From Spirochaeta isovalerica (lineage in GTDB: Bacteria > Spirochaetota > Spirochaetia > DSM-2461), in assembly GCF_014207565.1 (NCBI RefSeq), contig NZ_JACHGJ010000008.1, positions 124,001 to 188,000 on the forward strand: 64,000 bases of DNA. The letters are read 5' to 3'. Shown here piece after piece: positions 16,671 through 25,390 of the stretch. The translations under genes were made by a program, and so were the position numbers. The notes below the pieces were generated by a model, which worked only from the letters and a program-made list of their open reading frames with translations, ran no database searches and was not told the DNA's origin. Position 1 is the stretch's first letter; each line of letters opens with the position of its first letter.

Positions 16671-18164
16671 ATGGAAGATCAGCTTATCGATGTTCATCCC
16701 GACAGAGTGCTGGATCTTATACTCCAGTCTCTAGAAGAACTGCTCAATTATGAGCTTGCTGTTATTTTAAAATTGAATGACAGTTCCCACTTGACCGTTG
16801 AAAGAGCAGCAGGGCCGCTGGTTAACGACAAACTCAAATCCTATAAAATCGATCTGCTCAAAAGACAGGATCTGGCTCAGATATTAAAGCGCAACGAACC
16901 CCATCTCTTTGACGAGGATCTGGAACACGAGGATACCTATGTCAATATAGTTGATCTGCCGGATTCCCATTCCTGTCTGGTCGCGCCTTTATATGTAAAA
17001 GACTATCTGCTGGGAATGCTGACACTGGATAACAGAGCCTGCGGCGTATTTTCTCCGGCCATAGTCAATTTTGTCGGGACCATATCAAAACTCATTGCCG
17101 TCATAATCGCCCAGAAGGATTCTTCTATTGCCTTGATTACCAGAAACAAAGATCTCATTGAGGAAAGGAACTTTCTTCTCCGACCGGAAGAAAGCGTTTT
17201 CAGCGATATCTACGGGAATTCACCGGAATGGCAACGCGTTCTGGAATGCATAAGGACAGTGGCCGCTTCAGATCTCCCGGTTCTGATTCAGGGAGAAACA
17301 GGAACGGGAAAAGAAGTGGTGGCCCGGAAAATTCACGATCTGAGTTCCAGAAGCGGCAAGCCCTTTATTACGCTCAATTGTTCCGCCCTCAACGCCGGCC
17401 TGGCGGAAAGCGAACTTTTCGGCCATGAAAAAGGAGCCTTTACATCAGCGGTAATCCGCCGGAAAGGCCGTTTTGAACTGGCAGACGGAGGAACCCTTTT
17501 TCTCGATGAAATAGCCGATCTTCCGGCGGAAATACAGCCGAAAATCCTCAGAACACTCCAGGAAGGGACTTATGAAAGAGTCGGCGGCGAAAAAACCTTG
17601 CATTGTGATGTCCGGGTGATAGCCGCAAGCAATAAAGATCTCAAAGAACAAGTCGAGAAAGAACTGTTCAGAGAGGACCTCTACTACAGACTGGGCGTCT
17701 TTCCTCTTTTTCTTCCCCCGCTCCGGGACAGAGGCGAGGATGTCATCGTCATAGCGGAACAGTTACTGAATAATCTCCGGGAAAGCGAAGCGTACCGGCA
17801 TCATTATTTCTCATCCGATGCCATAGAGAGCCTCCTCTCCTATTCCTGGCCGGGAAACGTAAGAGAACTGCAGAATGTGATCCGCCGATCGGCCCTGATG
17901 GCGGCTGACGGAATAATCAGGAAAGAGCATCTGTCTCCGGGCGGAGGGAAACTACCCGGTCCCGGTCGCAAAGATGCAAATGCGAAAAAAACACAAAAAC
18001 CTGATATGCCGTTCGTCACTATGGACGAAGCGGTAAAGCAGCATATAGAAATGGCCTTGAAATTGTCAGACGGGAAAATATACGGCAGCGGCGGGGCTGC
18101 GGAATTGCTGGGAATGAAGCCGACGACGCTTCAAAGCCGGATGAAGAAGCTGGGGATGATGTAG
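16671..18164 (+). CDS. Sigma-54-dependent transcriptional activator (GAF-AAA+-Fis)
   Basis: A 497-residue NorR-like enhancer-binding protein. Residues 1-160 form a GAF-like sensory domain. The AAA+ domain spans about 185-410: Walker A QGETGTGKE near 208, ESELFGHEKGAFTSA near 255, Walker B GGTLFLDEIADLP, and the R-finger region REDLYYRLGVFPL. The sigma-54 contact loop reads GAFTSA instead of GAFTGA. A Fis-type helix-turn-helix ends the protein (GGAAELLGMKPTTLQSRMKKLG). ATG at 16671 has GGAGG eight bases before it; a GTG at 16656 is open but overlaps the third operator box. The signal sensed (NO, peroxide or other) is unknown. Confidence 0.9.
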   Translation: MEDQLIDVHPDRVLDLILQSLEELLNYELAVILKLNDSSHLTVERAAGPLVNDKLKSYKIDLLKRQDLAQILKRNEPHLFDEDLEHEDTYVNIVDLPDSHSCLVAPLYVKDYLLGMLTLDNRACGVFSPAIVNFVGTISKLIAVIIAQKDSSIALITRNKDLIEERNFLLRPEESVFSDIYGNSPEWQRVLECIRTVAASDLPVLIQGETGTGKEVVARKIHDLSSRSGKPFITLNCSALNAGLAESELFGHEKGAFTSAVIRRKGRFELADGGTLFLDEIADLPAEIQPKILRTLQEGTYERVGGEKTLHCDVRVIAASNKDLKEQVEKELFREDLYYRLGVFPLFLPPLRDRGEDVIVIAEQLLNNLRESEAYRHHYFSSDAIESLLSYSWPGNVRELQNVIRRSALMAADGIIRKEHLSPGGGKLPGPGRKDANAKKTQKPDMPFVTMDEAVKQHIEMALKLSDGKIYGSGGAAELLGMKPTTLQSRMKKLGMM

Positions 18165-18194
18165 AAAAAGGGGGTATCCGAAATACCCCCTTCA
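18165..18194. terminator. Bidirectional terminator between activator and pmbA
   Basis: GGGGGTAT (18170-18177) pairs with ATACCCCC (18183-18190) around CCGAA, flanked by AAAAA on the left and TTCATATAAAATTT on the right. Serves the convergent activator and tldD-pmbA transcripts. Confidence 0.85.
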
Positions 18195-18202
18195 TATAAA
18201 AT

Positions 18203-19555
18203 TTATTTACCCGACACAGACAAAGCCTTCACATAAATAGAAGGCGAACTGAATTCGGCGTAATCGTTGAAGCGGTTATTATCCGCCACGGCTATGATAT
18301 TTTTTATAAGATCATAAAAATTCCCGGCGACGGTGATGTTCTTAATGGCTTTACCTTTTTTGCCATTTTCAATGAGAAAACCTTTTGCCGCCAGAGAGAA
18401 GTCTCCGCTGATCTGGTTCAGTCCCGCGTGAAGACCCTCTACATCAGTTATATAAATTCCCCCTTCCGCTTCGCCGAAAAGAGATTCTTCTTTTTTATCC
18501 GAAGGCTGAAGATAGGGAGAGTAGAGCTTTGTGGAAAGAGGAGACGAATATCCGCGGCTCCCGTTCCCTGTCGATTCCACGCCGCTGCGCTTCGCACTGT
18601 AGAGATTGTGAAGCTCCGTTTCAAAAACGCCATTGCGGATGAGATACTGAGTCGAAGCTTCAACACCTTCATCATCGAAAGAAGCCGCTCCCATGCTGAA
18701 TATGGACGGGTCGTCAATAATATTGATATGCGATGCGGCTATAAGCTGGCCGAGTTTGCCTTCCAGCTTTGACCGGCCTTTCTGTATATTCTCACCGAAG
18801 AAAGCGCTTCCGGCGGAATTAATGAAAGCCCCGAGGAGACTGGATGCCGTGGATGCGGAAAAAATGACGGGATAGCTGCCGGAATCAATTTCTTCGGCAT
18901 TGAGCTTGCAAAGAGCATCCTCTGCGGCCAGTTCCGCGATCTTCTTCGGATCGAGATCGGCAAAGTTCTTTTCCCCCTGGAAGTAGAAACCGACAGACGT
19001 ATCCTTGCCGTCGGAAGCCATAAGGTAGGCGTAGGCATAACAGAGAGAAGCTTTTTCGGTTTTACACAGGCCGTAAGAGTTGGCTACAATCCGCTCATTG
19101 GCCACATCGCTGTATATCGCTTCCGGTACGTTTATGATTCTCTCATCATAGGCTTTGGCGTATTTTTCGATTTCCAGAGCCAGCTCTTTTTTCTGCTCGA
19201 CCGAAACCTTGTGGAGATCAGCGCTTTTAAAACGGTCATAAACCCTTTCCTCATCGCTCTCGAAAATGGCGTATCCCTTATCATCGGGAATGTATGTGGC
19301 GTTTTCCCTGGCTTTATCCAGTGAGACAGCAATATTCTCCCCGTTTACTTTTTCCGTAAAGGAAAGCCCCATTTTGTTGCCAAGAACCACTCTGGCGCCA
19401 AGTCCCGATGTTTCGGCGTAGGAGAATGAAGCTATTTCGCCTTCGTGAGCTTTTATACTGGTTTTAGAAGAGGAGGAAAAATAGATTTCCGCAGCTTCTT
19501 CGAATTTTCTATCTTTTAAGGCTTTTTTTACAAGTTCTGCGTTGCTGCTCATCAT
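18203..19555 (-). CDS. pmbA: TldD/PmbA family metalloprotease subunit (TldE/PmbA-like)
   Basis: About 450 residues, the non-catalytic partner type of the TldD/TldE peptidase, which trims modified peptides and antitoxins. Recognisable are SYAETSGLGARVVLGNKMG, the beta-rich middle with IIDDPSIFSMGAASFDDEGV and the end KNITVAGNFYDLIKNI. There is no HExxxH motif here, unlike its partner. The ATG at 19555 (MMSSNAEL) follows AGGAGG and overlaps the tldD stop as ATGA; the open frame further upstream is rejected. No peptide natural-product cluster is seen nearby, so the substrate is not evident. Confidence 0.87.
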   Translation of the reverse strand: MMSSNAELVKKALKDRKFEEAAEIYFSSSSKTSIKAHEGEIASFSYAETSGLGARVVLGNKMGLSFTEKVNGENIAVSLDKARENATYIPDDKGYAIFESDEERVYDRFKSADLHKVSVEQKKELALEIEKYAKAYDERIINVPEAIYSDVANERIVANSYGLCKTEKASLCYAYAYLMASDGKDTSVGFYFQGEKNFADLDPKKIAELAAEDALCKLNAEEIDSGSYPVIFSASTASSLLGAFINSAGSAFFGENIQKGRSKLEGKLGQLIAASHINIIDDPSIFSMGAASFDDEGVEASTQYLIRNGVFETELHNLYSAKRSGVESTGNGSRGYSSPLSTKLYSPYLQPSDKKEESLFGEAEGGIYITDVEGLHAGLNQISGDFSLAAKGFLIENGKKGKAIKNITVAGNFYDLIKNIIAVADNNRFNDYAEFSSPSIYVKALSVSGK

Positions 19556-20940
19556 AACCCCTCCTGTCCGCCGACGACCAGACCGGTCACTTTTATGGGC
19601 GGCTGGCCTACATTGGCGGGAATGGACCCCGATTCGGAACCGCACATTCCCGTACCGTAATCGAGATTTCTTCCCACCATTTCGATATTCTGAATAATGT
19701 CCGACCCCTTTCCGATAAGAGAAGCCCCTTTGACAGGCCGATCGATTTTTCCGTTCTTAATCAGATAAGCCTCGGCAACGGCAAAGTTGAAATCTGTTGT
19801 CGGAGGGTTCACTGATCCGCCGCCCATATTGCGGCAGTAGAGCCCGTTGTCGATAGTGGAAATCATTTCCTCGAGCGTGCTGTTTCCCGGAGCGATGAAC
19901 GTGTTGGTCATACGCGATGTGGGTGCATATTTGTATGACTCTTTTCTTCCGCTTCCTGTAACGGGATGATTCATCTTCAAGGATCCAAGCTTATCGACCA
20001 TATAGGATTTGAGAATCCCGTTCTCGATCAGGACGTTTTTCTGAGTCGGCATCCCCTCGTCATCGAAGTTCTGGGAACCCCACTCATTGGGAAGGGTTCC
20101 GTCATCAATGGCCGTGACAATGGGATTGGCGATCTGCTGTCCCAGTTTGCCGCAGAAGACCGACGCGTTATCCGCAACAGCCGTGGCCTCAAGCGCATGG
20201 CCGCAGGCTTCATGAAAGATAACGCCTCCGAAAGCATTATCCATAACCACCGGCATTTTCCCCTGAGGAGCCGCTCCCGCTTCAAGGGAGACAAGGGCTA
20301 TCCGCGCGGCTTCCTCGGCGATGGATTCGGGAGTATAGCGGTCGAAGAGCTCAAATCCCAGAGCCTTGCCGGGCCCGAAAAAGCCTGTTTCCTTTTTATC
20401 GCCTTCTACACCGACGGCCGTAACCGCCAGACGGGTGCGGATTCTTTTGTCATTGACGAGCCTGCCTTCCGATGTGGCGATCGTTACGTTCTGGGAGTTA
20501 TCCCAGTAGCGGACAATGACTTCCTGAATTTTAGACGAATGATCTCTCGCTGCGGTATCGGCGCGGGAAAGAATCTCGAGTTTGTCTCTCAGGTCAACCG
20601 ATGAAGGGAGAATCCTGATGTTGTGGGCATTGGAGAGAGAAACAGGAGTCAGATCTCCAAGATTCCCCCGTTTATCATATTTTACAGCCTGAGCGACTGT
20701 TTCGGCCAGATTGAGGAGCTTCTGCTCATCGGCATTGCTGGCATAGAGATAGACGCTTTTTCCGCCCATAATCACCCGGATACCCGCTCCGGCTATAAGA
20801 CCTGTATTTATGGACTTGACTTTGCCGCTGTCGAAGAGAAGAACCGTGTCATTCGTATCTTCCACGAATACATCGGCGTAATCGCCTCCGTTCTTCAGAG
20901 CCATGGACAGAAGCTTGTTATAGAATTCCTGTGAGTACAT
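19552..20940 (-). CDS. tldD: Zinc metalloprotease TldD
   Basis: About 462 residues, the catalytic subunit of the TldD/TldE heterodimer. The zinc motif HEACGH (HExxxH) is in FHEACGHALEATAVADNAS near residue 242, and the glycine-rich TGSGRKESYKYAPTSRMTNT with NMGGGSVNPPTTDFNFAV fits the substrate-cleft region. The ATG at 20940 (MYSQEF) is preceded by AAAGGA; a start 13 codons earlier lacks a ribosome site. Cytoplasmic. First gene of a two-gene operon with pmbA, overlapping by 4 nt. Confidence 0.9.
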   Translation of the reverse strand: MYSQEFYNKLLSMALKNGGDYADVFVEDTNDTVLLFDSGKVKSINTGLIAGAGIRVIMGGKSVYLYASNADEQKLLNLAETVAQAVKYDKRGNLGDLTPVSLSNAHNIRILPSSVDLRDKLEILSRADTAARDHSSKIQEVIVRYWDNSQNVTIATSEGRLVNDKRIRTRLAVTAVGVEGDKKETGFFGPGKALGFELFDRYTPESIAEEAARIALVSLEAGAAPQGKMPVVMDNAFGGVIFHEACGHALEATAVADNASVFCGKLGQQIANPIVTAIDDGTLPNEWGSQNFDDEGMPTQKNVLIENGILKSYMVDKLGSLKMNHPVTGSGRKESYKYAPTSRMTNTFIAPGNSTLEEMISTIDNGLYCRNMGGGSVNPPTTDFNFAVAEAYLIKNGKIDRPVKGASLIGKGSDIIQNIEMVGRNLDYGTGMCGSESGSIPANVGQPPIKVTGLVVGGQEGL

Positions 20941-21010
20941 AGCTAATCCTTTTGAAATAAGTTGATACAAATCTAACACTCATAGGTTCAGCAGTCAAAT
21001 AATGAACAAA

Positions 21011-21060
21011 AATAAAAAACCGGCAGTATCATTCATGCCCCTGAAAAGATACTACCGGTC
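21011..21060 (-). terminator. Terminator after the GH9 gene
   Basis: An imperfect 11-bp stem: ACCGG(C)AGTATC at 21019-21030 with GATACT(A)CCGGT at 21049-21059. On the minus strand it is followed by TTTTTTATTTTTG. It sits between the GH9 stop and the tldD leader. Confidence 0.75.
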
Positions 21061-21081
21061 TGATAAAATAAATTAGACGAA

Positions 21082-22785
21082 CTAAAGCAGCGAAACGGCC
21101 AGTAAAAACCATCCCGCATGGGGGATCCACTGTTCACCCCAGCGCCACGAATGATCTCCGAGCTGTCCCGCACCCCGGGGAGCGAAATCGATATCTTCCT
21201 CATCGTCAAACCCGGAAGTTATGCCGTTGCAGATCCCTCCGGGATTATTGATAAAGTCTCTCTCATAAGGAGGATTGTTGGCACCGTGCCCCTGCATCAT
21301 GCACATATTGAAAGGGTTGCATCCCAGAATCCAGTTGAGCTGGTCCAGGGCGTAGGTTCTTAAATCAACAGTCAACTGACTCTCTTCTTTAAACAACCGG
21401 GCACTCTTTAAGGCCGCCGAAGCCAGCGATGCGAGCCTCGCATTCTCCCCCTGCCACCAATAACCCGAAGGGTTGTTATGGGGGATGAAAAATGCTCCCG
21501 ATGCTTCACGGTCTTCCGCCTTTGTATACTGGCGGGCATAACCGAAAGGATTATTCACTTCTCCGGTAATTGACAGTTCAAACTCCATGATTTTCCTGAC
21601 AGCGCTTAAAACCGAATCTCTGTCTTTCCGATCCGCCGATGAGGCGCACTCGAGATAACGGATTAAAGATAGAACGGGAAGCCCCGCTTCGGCCGCATGA
21701 AAATAAGGTCTGTCCTGTCCATCGGCGCTGATCCATCCGCTGTAGGGGCCGTCTGACCTCACCCGCCCCGACAGGCTGGCCGCTCTTTTTTCCGCAGCAT
21801 CGAGAAAACGCTTTTCGCCGGTAAGGGCAAACAATTCCGATGCGGCCAGAAGAGCGCAATAATCGTCTATGACATTCTCTCTTCCATCGTCCAGGTAGGA
21901 AATATTATGCTCTTCCAGATGGTCGAATCCCCGGACGGCCGCTTTGAGGTAGTCATCGCGACCGTAATCCCCTTCCGCTCCAATCGCCGCGGTTCTCGCC
22001 AGGAGAGCTATGGCTACCCCTCCGCCCTGACGGTATCCGGCCTGATAGGATTCCCATCTCTTTCCATCCTGACCCGTATAGGAACAGAGCATCCTTTTCT
22101 TCAGATCTTTCGACCACTGATCGAAGAGCGTCATATAAAAAAAGCCCGACGGATCCTGCATGCGCATGATAAAATCTGAACCCTGGAGAATCTCTTCGAT
22201 AAAGCGCTTCTCCATTTCGCTGCCGGTCAGCTTTCCCGCGGCCCTCATTTCTTCAAGTGCATCTATCATATTCCAGGCAACCATGGGAATCTGCTGGGGA
22301 TTGAGATAATTGGCATAGCTGAGATGGCTCAGATATTTGCTCGTATCGCCCGATGCATCATACCAGCCGCCGTGGGCATCGACAGTTTTATCTGTTCCGA
22401 ATAGGGGAACAGCGCTGTCCTGCCTGTCGTAATTGCCGGAAGAACGCATGCTTTTGAAATAGTAGAGAAGATCGGAAATTGTGGTCTCCCGCAGCAAATC
22501 TTCACCTATGCGAAAGGGCTCGGATGTTATAATCTTCCCATCCGCATTCATTTGGAAAAAGTACCGGCCGATTTCCTTAATTTCGGAAAAATCAATAATG
22601 AGAAAGTTCCAGTCTTTCCATCGGGCGACCCCTCCTTTCTGCTGAGGCTGCCCGGTCCAGACAACGGCTCCGGATTCCCTGTTTACAAGAGAAACGGCCG
22701 ATGTCGCCAGCTTTTCCGGTCCTTCTATAACGGCTTGCTTTCTGTCCTCCGGACCGTAGCCGATATGGTTAACAAAAATGTTCAT
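21082..22785 (-). CDS. Glycoside hydrolase family 9 enzyme, no signal peptide
   Basis: A 567-residue GH9 protein. The N-terminal 90 residues form the CelD-type Ig-like domain (FVNHIGYGPEDRKQAVI). The (alpha/alpha)6 barrel carries the catalytic base region GGWYDASGDTSKY near residue 140, the conserved DQLNWILGCNPFNMCMMQGHG, NNPPYERD, and the acid Glu in WGEQWIPHAGWFLLAVSLL near 548. No signal peptide is seen, so it probably acts in the cytoplasm on imported cello- or chito-oligosaccharides, like intracellular GH9 exo-glycosidases. AAGGG precedes the ATG. It is divergent from a deacetylase lipoprotein. Confidence 0.88.
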   Translation of the reverse strand: MNIFVNHIGYGPEDRKQAVIEGPEKLATSAVSLVNRESGAVVWTGQPQQKGGVARWKDWNFLIIDFSEIKEIGRYFFQMNADGKIITSEPFRIGEDLLRETTISDLLYYFKSMRSSGNYDRQDSAVPLFGTDKTVDAHGGWYDASGDTSKYLSHLSYANYLNPQQIPMVAWNMIDALEEMRAAGKLTGSEMEKRFIEEILQGSDFIMRMQDPSGFFYMTLFDQWSKDLKKRMLCSYTGQDGKRWESYQAGYRQGGGVAIALLARTAAIGAEGDYGRDDYLKAAVRGFDHLEEHNISYLDDGRENVIDDYCALLAASELFALTGEKRFLDAAEKRAASLSGRVRSDGPYSGWISADGQDRPYFHAAEAGLPVLSLIRYLECASSADRKDRDSVLSAVRKIMEFELSITGEVNNPFGYARQYTKAEDREASGAFFIPHNNPSGYWWQGENARLASLASAALKSARLFKEESQLTVDLRTYALDQLNWILGCNPFNMCMMQGHGANNPPYERDFINNPGGICNGITSGFDDEEDIDFAPRGAGQLGDHSWRWGEQWIPHAGWFLLAVSLL

Positions 22786-23032
22786 ATTTTATACCCTTAT
22801 TCATTTTATCTTATCTATTTTCACGTAAAAACTAATTCAACAATAGCATAAACCACCAATTCTGGCAAGTTTGATACAGACTTTTCACGATTGCATGTGC
22901 GGAATACGGAGGCCTGGACTTCCTTTGTCCAGTTTTCGCCAATCATTTTTCCAGAACTTTATCTTCCATTATAGAAGAACCGTCCTTTTTCCTCTATGGA
23001 CATCAGCTAATCGAATCATTACTATTCAATAC
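22786..23032. other. Divergent intergenic region between GH9 and deacetylase genes
   Basis: A 247-nt AT-rich stretch. It holds a short hairpin (CTGGAC 22914-22919, GTCCAG 22927-22932, then TTTT) that could act as a weak plus-strand terminator or attenuator. No convincing sigma-70 or sigma-54 promoter pair and no gene are seen. Confidence 0.4.
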
Positions 23033-24205
23033 ATGAACATGAAGCGGCTCATGAGAACTGCAGTTTTTATTTCCATCCTGATTCCGGCAGCATCCTGTCT
23101 CATTCCTCCTGAAACCGAAGGAGAAGATGATACAGCTGGTTCTGAAATGCCGCCTTTTTCCCGGAATTTCCAGGAAGAGCAATACAGGATCCCCGGAGAT
23201 TTTGATTTTGATGCTACCGTGGCGCGCTGGCACGGTTTCAGCCGGGCCGCAGCTTCTCTGACTTTTGATGACGGCACTTATGATCAATACTCGACTGCCT
23301 GGCCGGTACTGGAGGAAAAAGGGGTCAAAGGAACGTTCTATCTGGCTGCGGGACTGATCGGCACAGGAATCTGGAACGATCACGGAACCAGCAGAAGAAT
23401 GATGTCCTGGCAGGAAGCCTCGGAAATAGCCGCTTCGGGCCATGAGATCGGAAGCCACAGCATGAGCCATATTGATTTGAGTCGCGGAGAGATCGATTTC
23501 GATCTTGAATTCAGAGAGAGCCGCAATCTGATCGAAGCAGAAATTCCCGGAACTGTTGTGGAAACTTTCTGCTGGCCTCATTGGAGAGAAACCGATGAGA
23601 CCATGAAGGCCGCATCGCAATACTATATCTCCGCACGATCCGGTAATGGTGTAATTTCCTATTATTATGACAGAAAAGGGGGAATACCCTCTGATCCGCC
23701 GATGAATATGTACTCCGTCAATGCTCTTGGAATTCTCAACGGTCACAGCTCCGATCAGTGGATGGGTGTGGCGGAAGATATTCTCAACAGAGGGTCCTGG
23801 TTCGTCACCTCTTTCCACGGTGTTCAGTCGCTGCGCGCCGGTGAAGATGAACTGGGCTGGAGCGCTCTCCCGGAAAAAGACTTTAGAATTATTGTTGACT
23901 ATATAATCGGGAGGGGATTCTGGATAGAAACTTTCGCAACGGTATCAAAGTACATATATGAGAGAGATGCCGCTGATCTCCATATAAAAAATTCTTCCGA
24001 TTCCCTGATTCTGACTCTGGATGATGATCTGGATGATTCCGAATACGATATCCCCCTGTCTCTAAGCCTCAGTATCCCTGAGAACTGGGAAAGCGCAGAA
24101 GCGTACGATTCGGAAGGCGGCAGGATCCGAAGCCGCATTAATGGCGGCAAACTTTTTCTCGATATTCCCCCTGACGGGAACAGTGTTATAATAAAACCGT
24201 ATTGA
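23033..24205 (+). CDS. Polysaccharide deacetylase family lipoprotein
   Basis: About 390 residues. A lipoprotein signal (MKRLMRTAVFISILIPAASC) ends in the lipobox AASC, so the mature protein is membrane-anchored outside the cytoplasm. The NodB domain follows: AAASLTFDDGTYDQYS (metal/catalytic Asp-Asp), SGHEIGSHSMSHIDLS (HSxxH metal motif) and FCWPHWRETDE. The last 80 residues look like a small beta domain (SLSLSIPENWESAEAYD). It should remove acetyl groups from a polysaccharide such as chito-oligomers, peptidoglycan or xylan. The ATG at 23033 or 23039 fits the signal peptide, but neither has a clear ribosome site; the frame is open further upstream. Confidence 0.82.
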   Translation: MNMKRLMRTAVFISILIPAASCLIPPETEGEDDTAGSEMPPFSRNFQEEQYRIPGDFDFDATVARWHGFSRAAASLTFDDGTYDQYSTAWPVLEEKGVKGTFYLAAGLIGTGIWNDHGTSRRMMSWQEASEIAASGHEIGSHSMSHIDLSRGEIDFDLEFRESRNLIEAEIPGTVVETFCWPHWRETDETMKAASQYYISARSGNGVISYYYDRKGGIPSDPPMNMYSVNALGILNGHSSDQWMGVAEDILNRGSWFVTSFHGVQSLRAGEDELGWSALPEKDFRIIVDYIIGRGFWIETFATVSKYIYERDAADLHIKNSSDSLILTLDDDLDDSEYDIPLSLSLSIPENWESAEAYDSEGGRIRSRINGGKLFLDIPPDGNSVIIKPY

Positions 24206-24250
24206 CGGAAATCCATAAGACTATACAATGGTAGTAACGGAGGCGACTCG

Positions 24251-24433
24251 ATGGCAGTTGAAAAAATAGGCGAAGGTCTTGTCAGGATCGGAGCTATGAC
24301 ACAAGAACAGAGGAACCAGGTTATAGAAAAACAGAATGAGGGCGATGAACGGATGTTCGGTGAAATCGCCATTGATCTTGGCTATATCAATGACGAAATC
24401 ATAATGAATTACATCAATTCCCGCTTCAATTGA
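24251..24433 (+). CDS. 60-residue protein resembling the MshEN/GspE N-terminal module
   Basis: Short acidic protein MAVEKIGEGLVRIGAMTQEQ, continuing with QRNQVIEKQNEGDERMFGEI and AIDLGYINDEIIMNYI. The pattern (L...G.MT.EQ......Q......FGEIAIDLGYI....I..YI) matches the N-terminal domain of type II secretion/type IV pilus ATPases, which in MshE binds cyclic-di-GMP. GGAGG lies seven bases before the ATG. It stands alone, without an ATPase. Nothing else is known; a free-standing c-di-GMP or adaptor module is a possibility. Confidence 0.65.
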   Translation: MAVEKIGEGLVRIGAMTQEQRNQVIEKQNEGDERMFGEIAIDLGYINDEIIMNYINSRFN

Positions 24434-24440
24434 AAATCGG

Positions 24441-24800
24441 TCAGTACAATCCGCGATCCACAATCAATCGCATAATATAAGTAATCACATCCATATCCAT
24501 CTCTTCGGCCGAAGCATCGACGATGTTTCGAACGTATATCCAGTCCTCTTCTGTCAGAGGATCGGTATCTTCGTCATACTGGCGGTTAAAAAGATCGACG
24601 ATATCCGCCAGGATTTCAGCTGAATCAAAGAGATTCTCTTTTTCCGAGCAGTACCGGAAAAAAATATCATCGCAGACGCTGTCATCCAAATTGAGATTCC
24701 TGTAGAGCATCTCCTTGATTTCAGCTTCCACATCATTAACCTTGCCGGCGAAATGATTCTTTTTTATTTTTTTCAATCCTCTGTAAAAAGGCGATTCCAT
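24441..24800 (-). CDS. Conserved hypothetical acidic protein
   Basis: 119 residues, helical and acidic: MESPFYRGLKKIKKNHFAGK, then FFRYCSEKENLFDSAEILAD and VDASAEEMDMDVITYIMRL. No domain recognised, no signal peptide or membrane helix. Supported as a gene by TGGAGG before the ATG and by codon use like its neighbours. It converges with the 60-residue MshEN-like gene (7 nt apart) and is divergent from the deaminase gene. Confidence 0.6.
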   Translation of the reverse strand: MESPFYRGLKKIKKNHFAGKVNDVEAEIKEMLYRNLNLDDSVCDDIFFRYCSEKENLFDSAEILADIVDLFNRQYDEDTDPLTEEDWIYVRNIVDASAEEMDMDVITYIMRLIVDRGLY

Positions 24801-24902
24801 ACTGTACCTCCAGGGGGATTTAAATCCCGGATGAACAGCATATATTTTTTTAAGCGATTATGATATAGTACAGATACCGAAACCGACGGACGGAGGAATC
24901 TT

Positions 24903-25388
24903 TTGAGCGACTATGCAAGACCGAGCTGGGATGATTATTTTATGGAAGTCTGCGAAGCAATCTCCAAAAGGGCTACCTGCGACAGGGGCCGGAGCGGCTG
25001 CGTGATCGCCAAGAACAGACAGATACTGGCCACAGGTTATGTCGGTGCTCCCCAGGGGCTTCCCCACTGCGATGAAGCCGGCCATCAGTTCAAAACGGTT
25101 GTTCACGAAGACGGCCACGAAAGCCACCACTGTGTCCGCACGGTTCACGCCGAACAGAATGCGATCTGCCAGGCGGCGAAAAGAGGCATTTCCATCGAAG
25201 GGGCAACGCTATACTGCCGCATGACACCCTGCCGGACCTGCGCCATGCTGATAATCAATTGCGGGATTGTCAGGGTCGTCTGTGAAAAGAAATATCATGC
25301 CGGCGCCGAATCGGAGACGATGTTCGCCGATGCGGGCGTACAGCTGGAATACAAGCTCAATGAAGTCCAGCAGTACGATAATCAGTAA
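24903..25388 (+). CDS. dCMP deaminase family (cytidine/deoxycytidylate deaminase fold)
   Basis: 161 residues with the zinc deaminase motifs TVHAEQNAICQAAKRG (HAE: zinc ligand and proton-shuttle Glu) and TPCRTCAMLIINCGI (PCxxC zinc ligands). The N-terminal WDDYFMEVCEAISKRATCDR and GRSGCVIAKNRQILATGYVG are typical of dCMP deaminases, which supply dUMP for thymidylate synthesis; ComEB belongs to the same group. TTG start with GGAGG six bases upstream. Cytoplasmic. Confidence 0.87.
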   Translation: MSDYARPSWDDYFMEVCEAISKRATCDRGRSGCVIAKNRQILATGYVGAPQGLPHCDEAGHQFKTVVHEDGHESHHCVRTVHAEQNAICQAAKRGISIEGATLYCRMTPCRTCAMLIINCGIVRVVCEKKYHAGAESETMFADAGVQLEYKLNEVQQYDNQ

Positions 25389-25390
25389 AG

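Noticed and set aside
18203-20940. tldD/pmbA as part of a peptide antibiotic (microcin-like) cluster
   Set aside because: No precursor peptide, modification enzyme or exporter is seen around the pair; terminators isolate it.
22871-23032. Longer N-terminus for the deacetylase (TTG at 22871)
   Set aside because: It would put 54 non-hydrophobic residues ahead of an obvious lipoprotein signal peptide.
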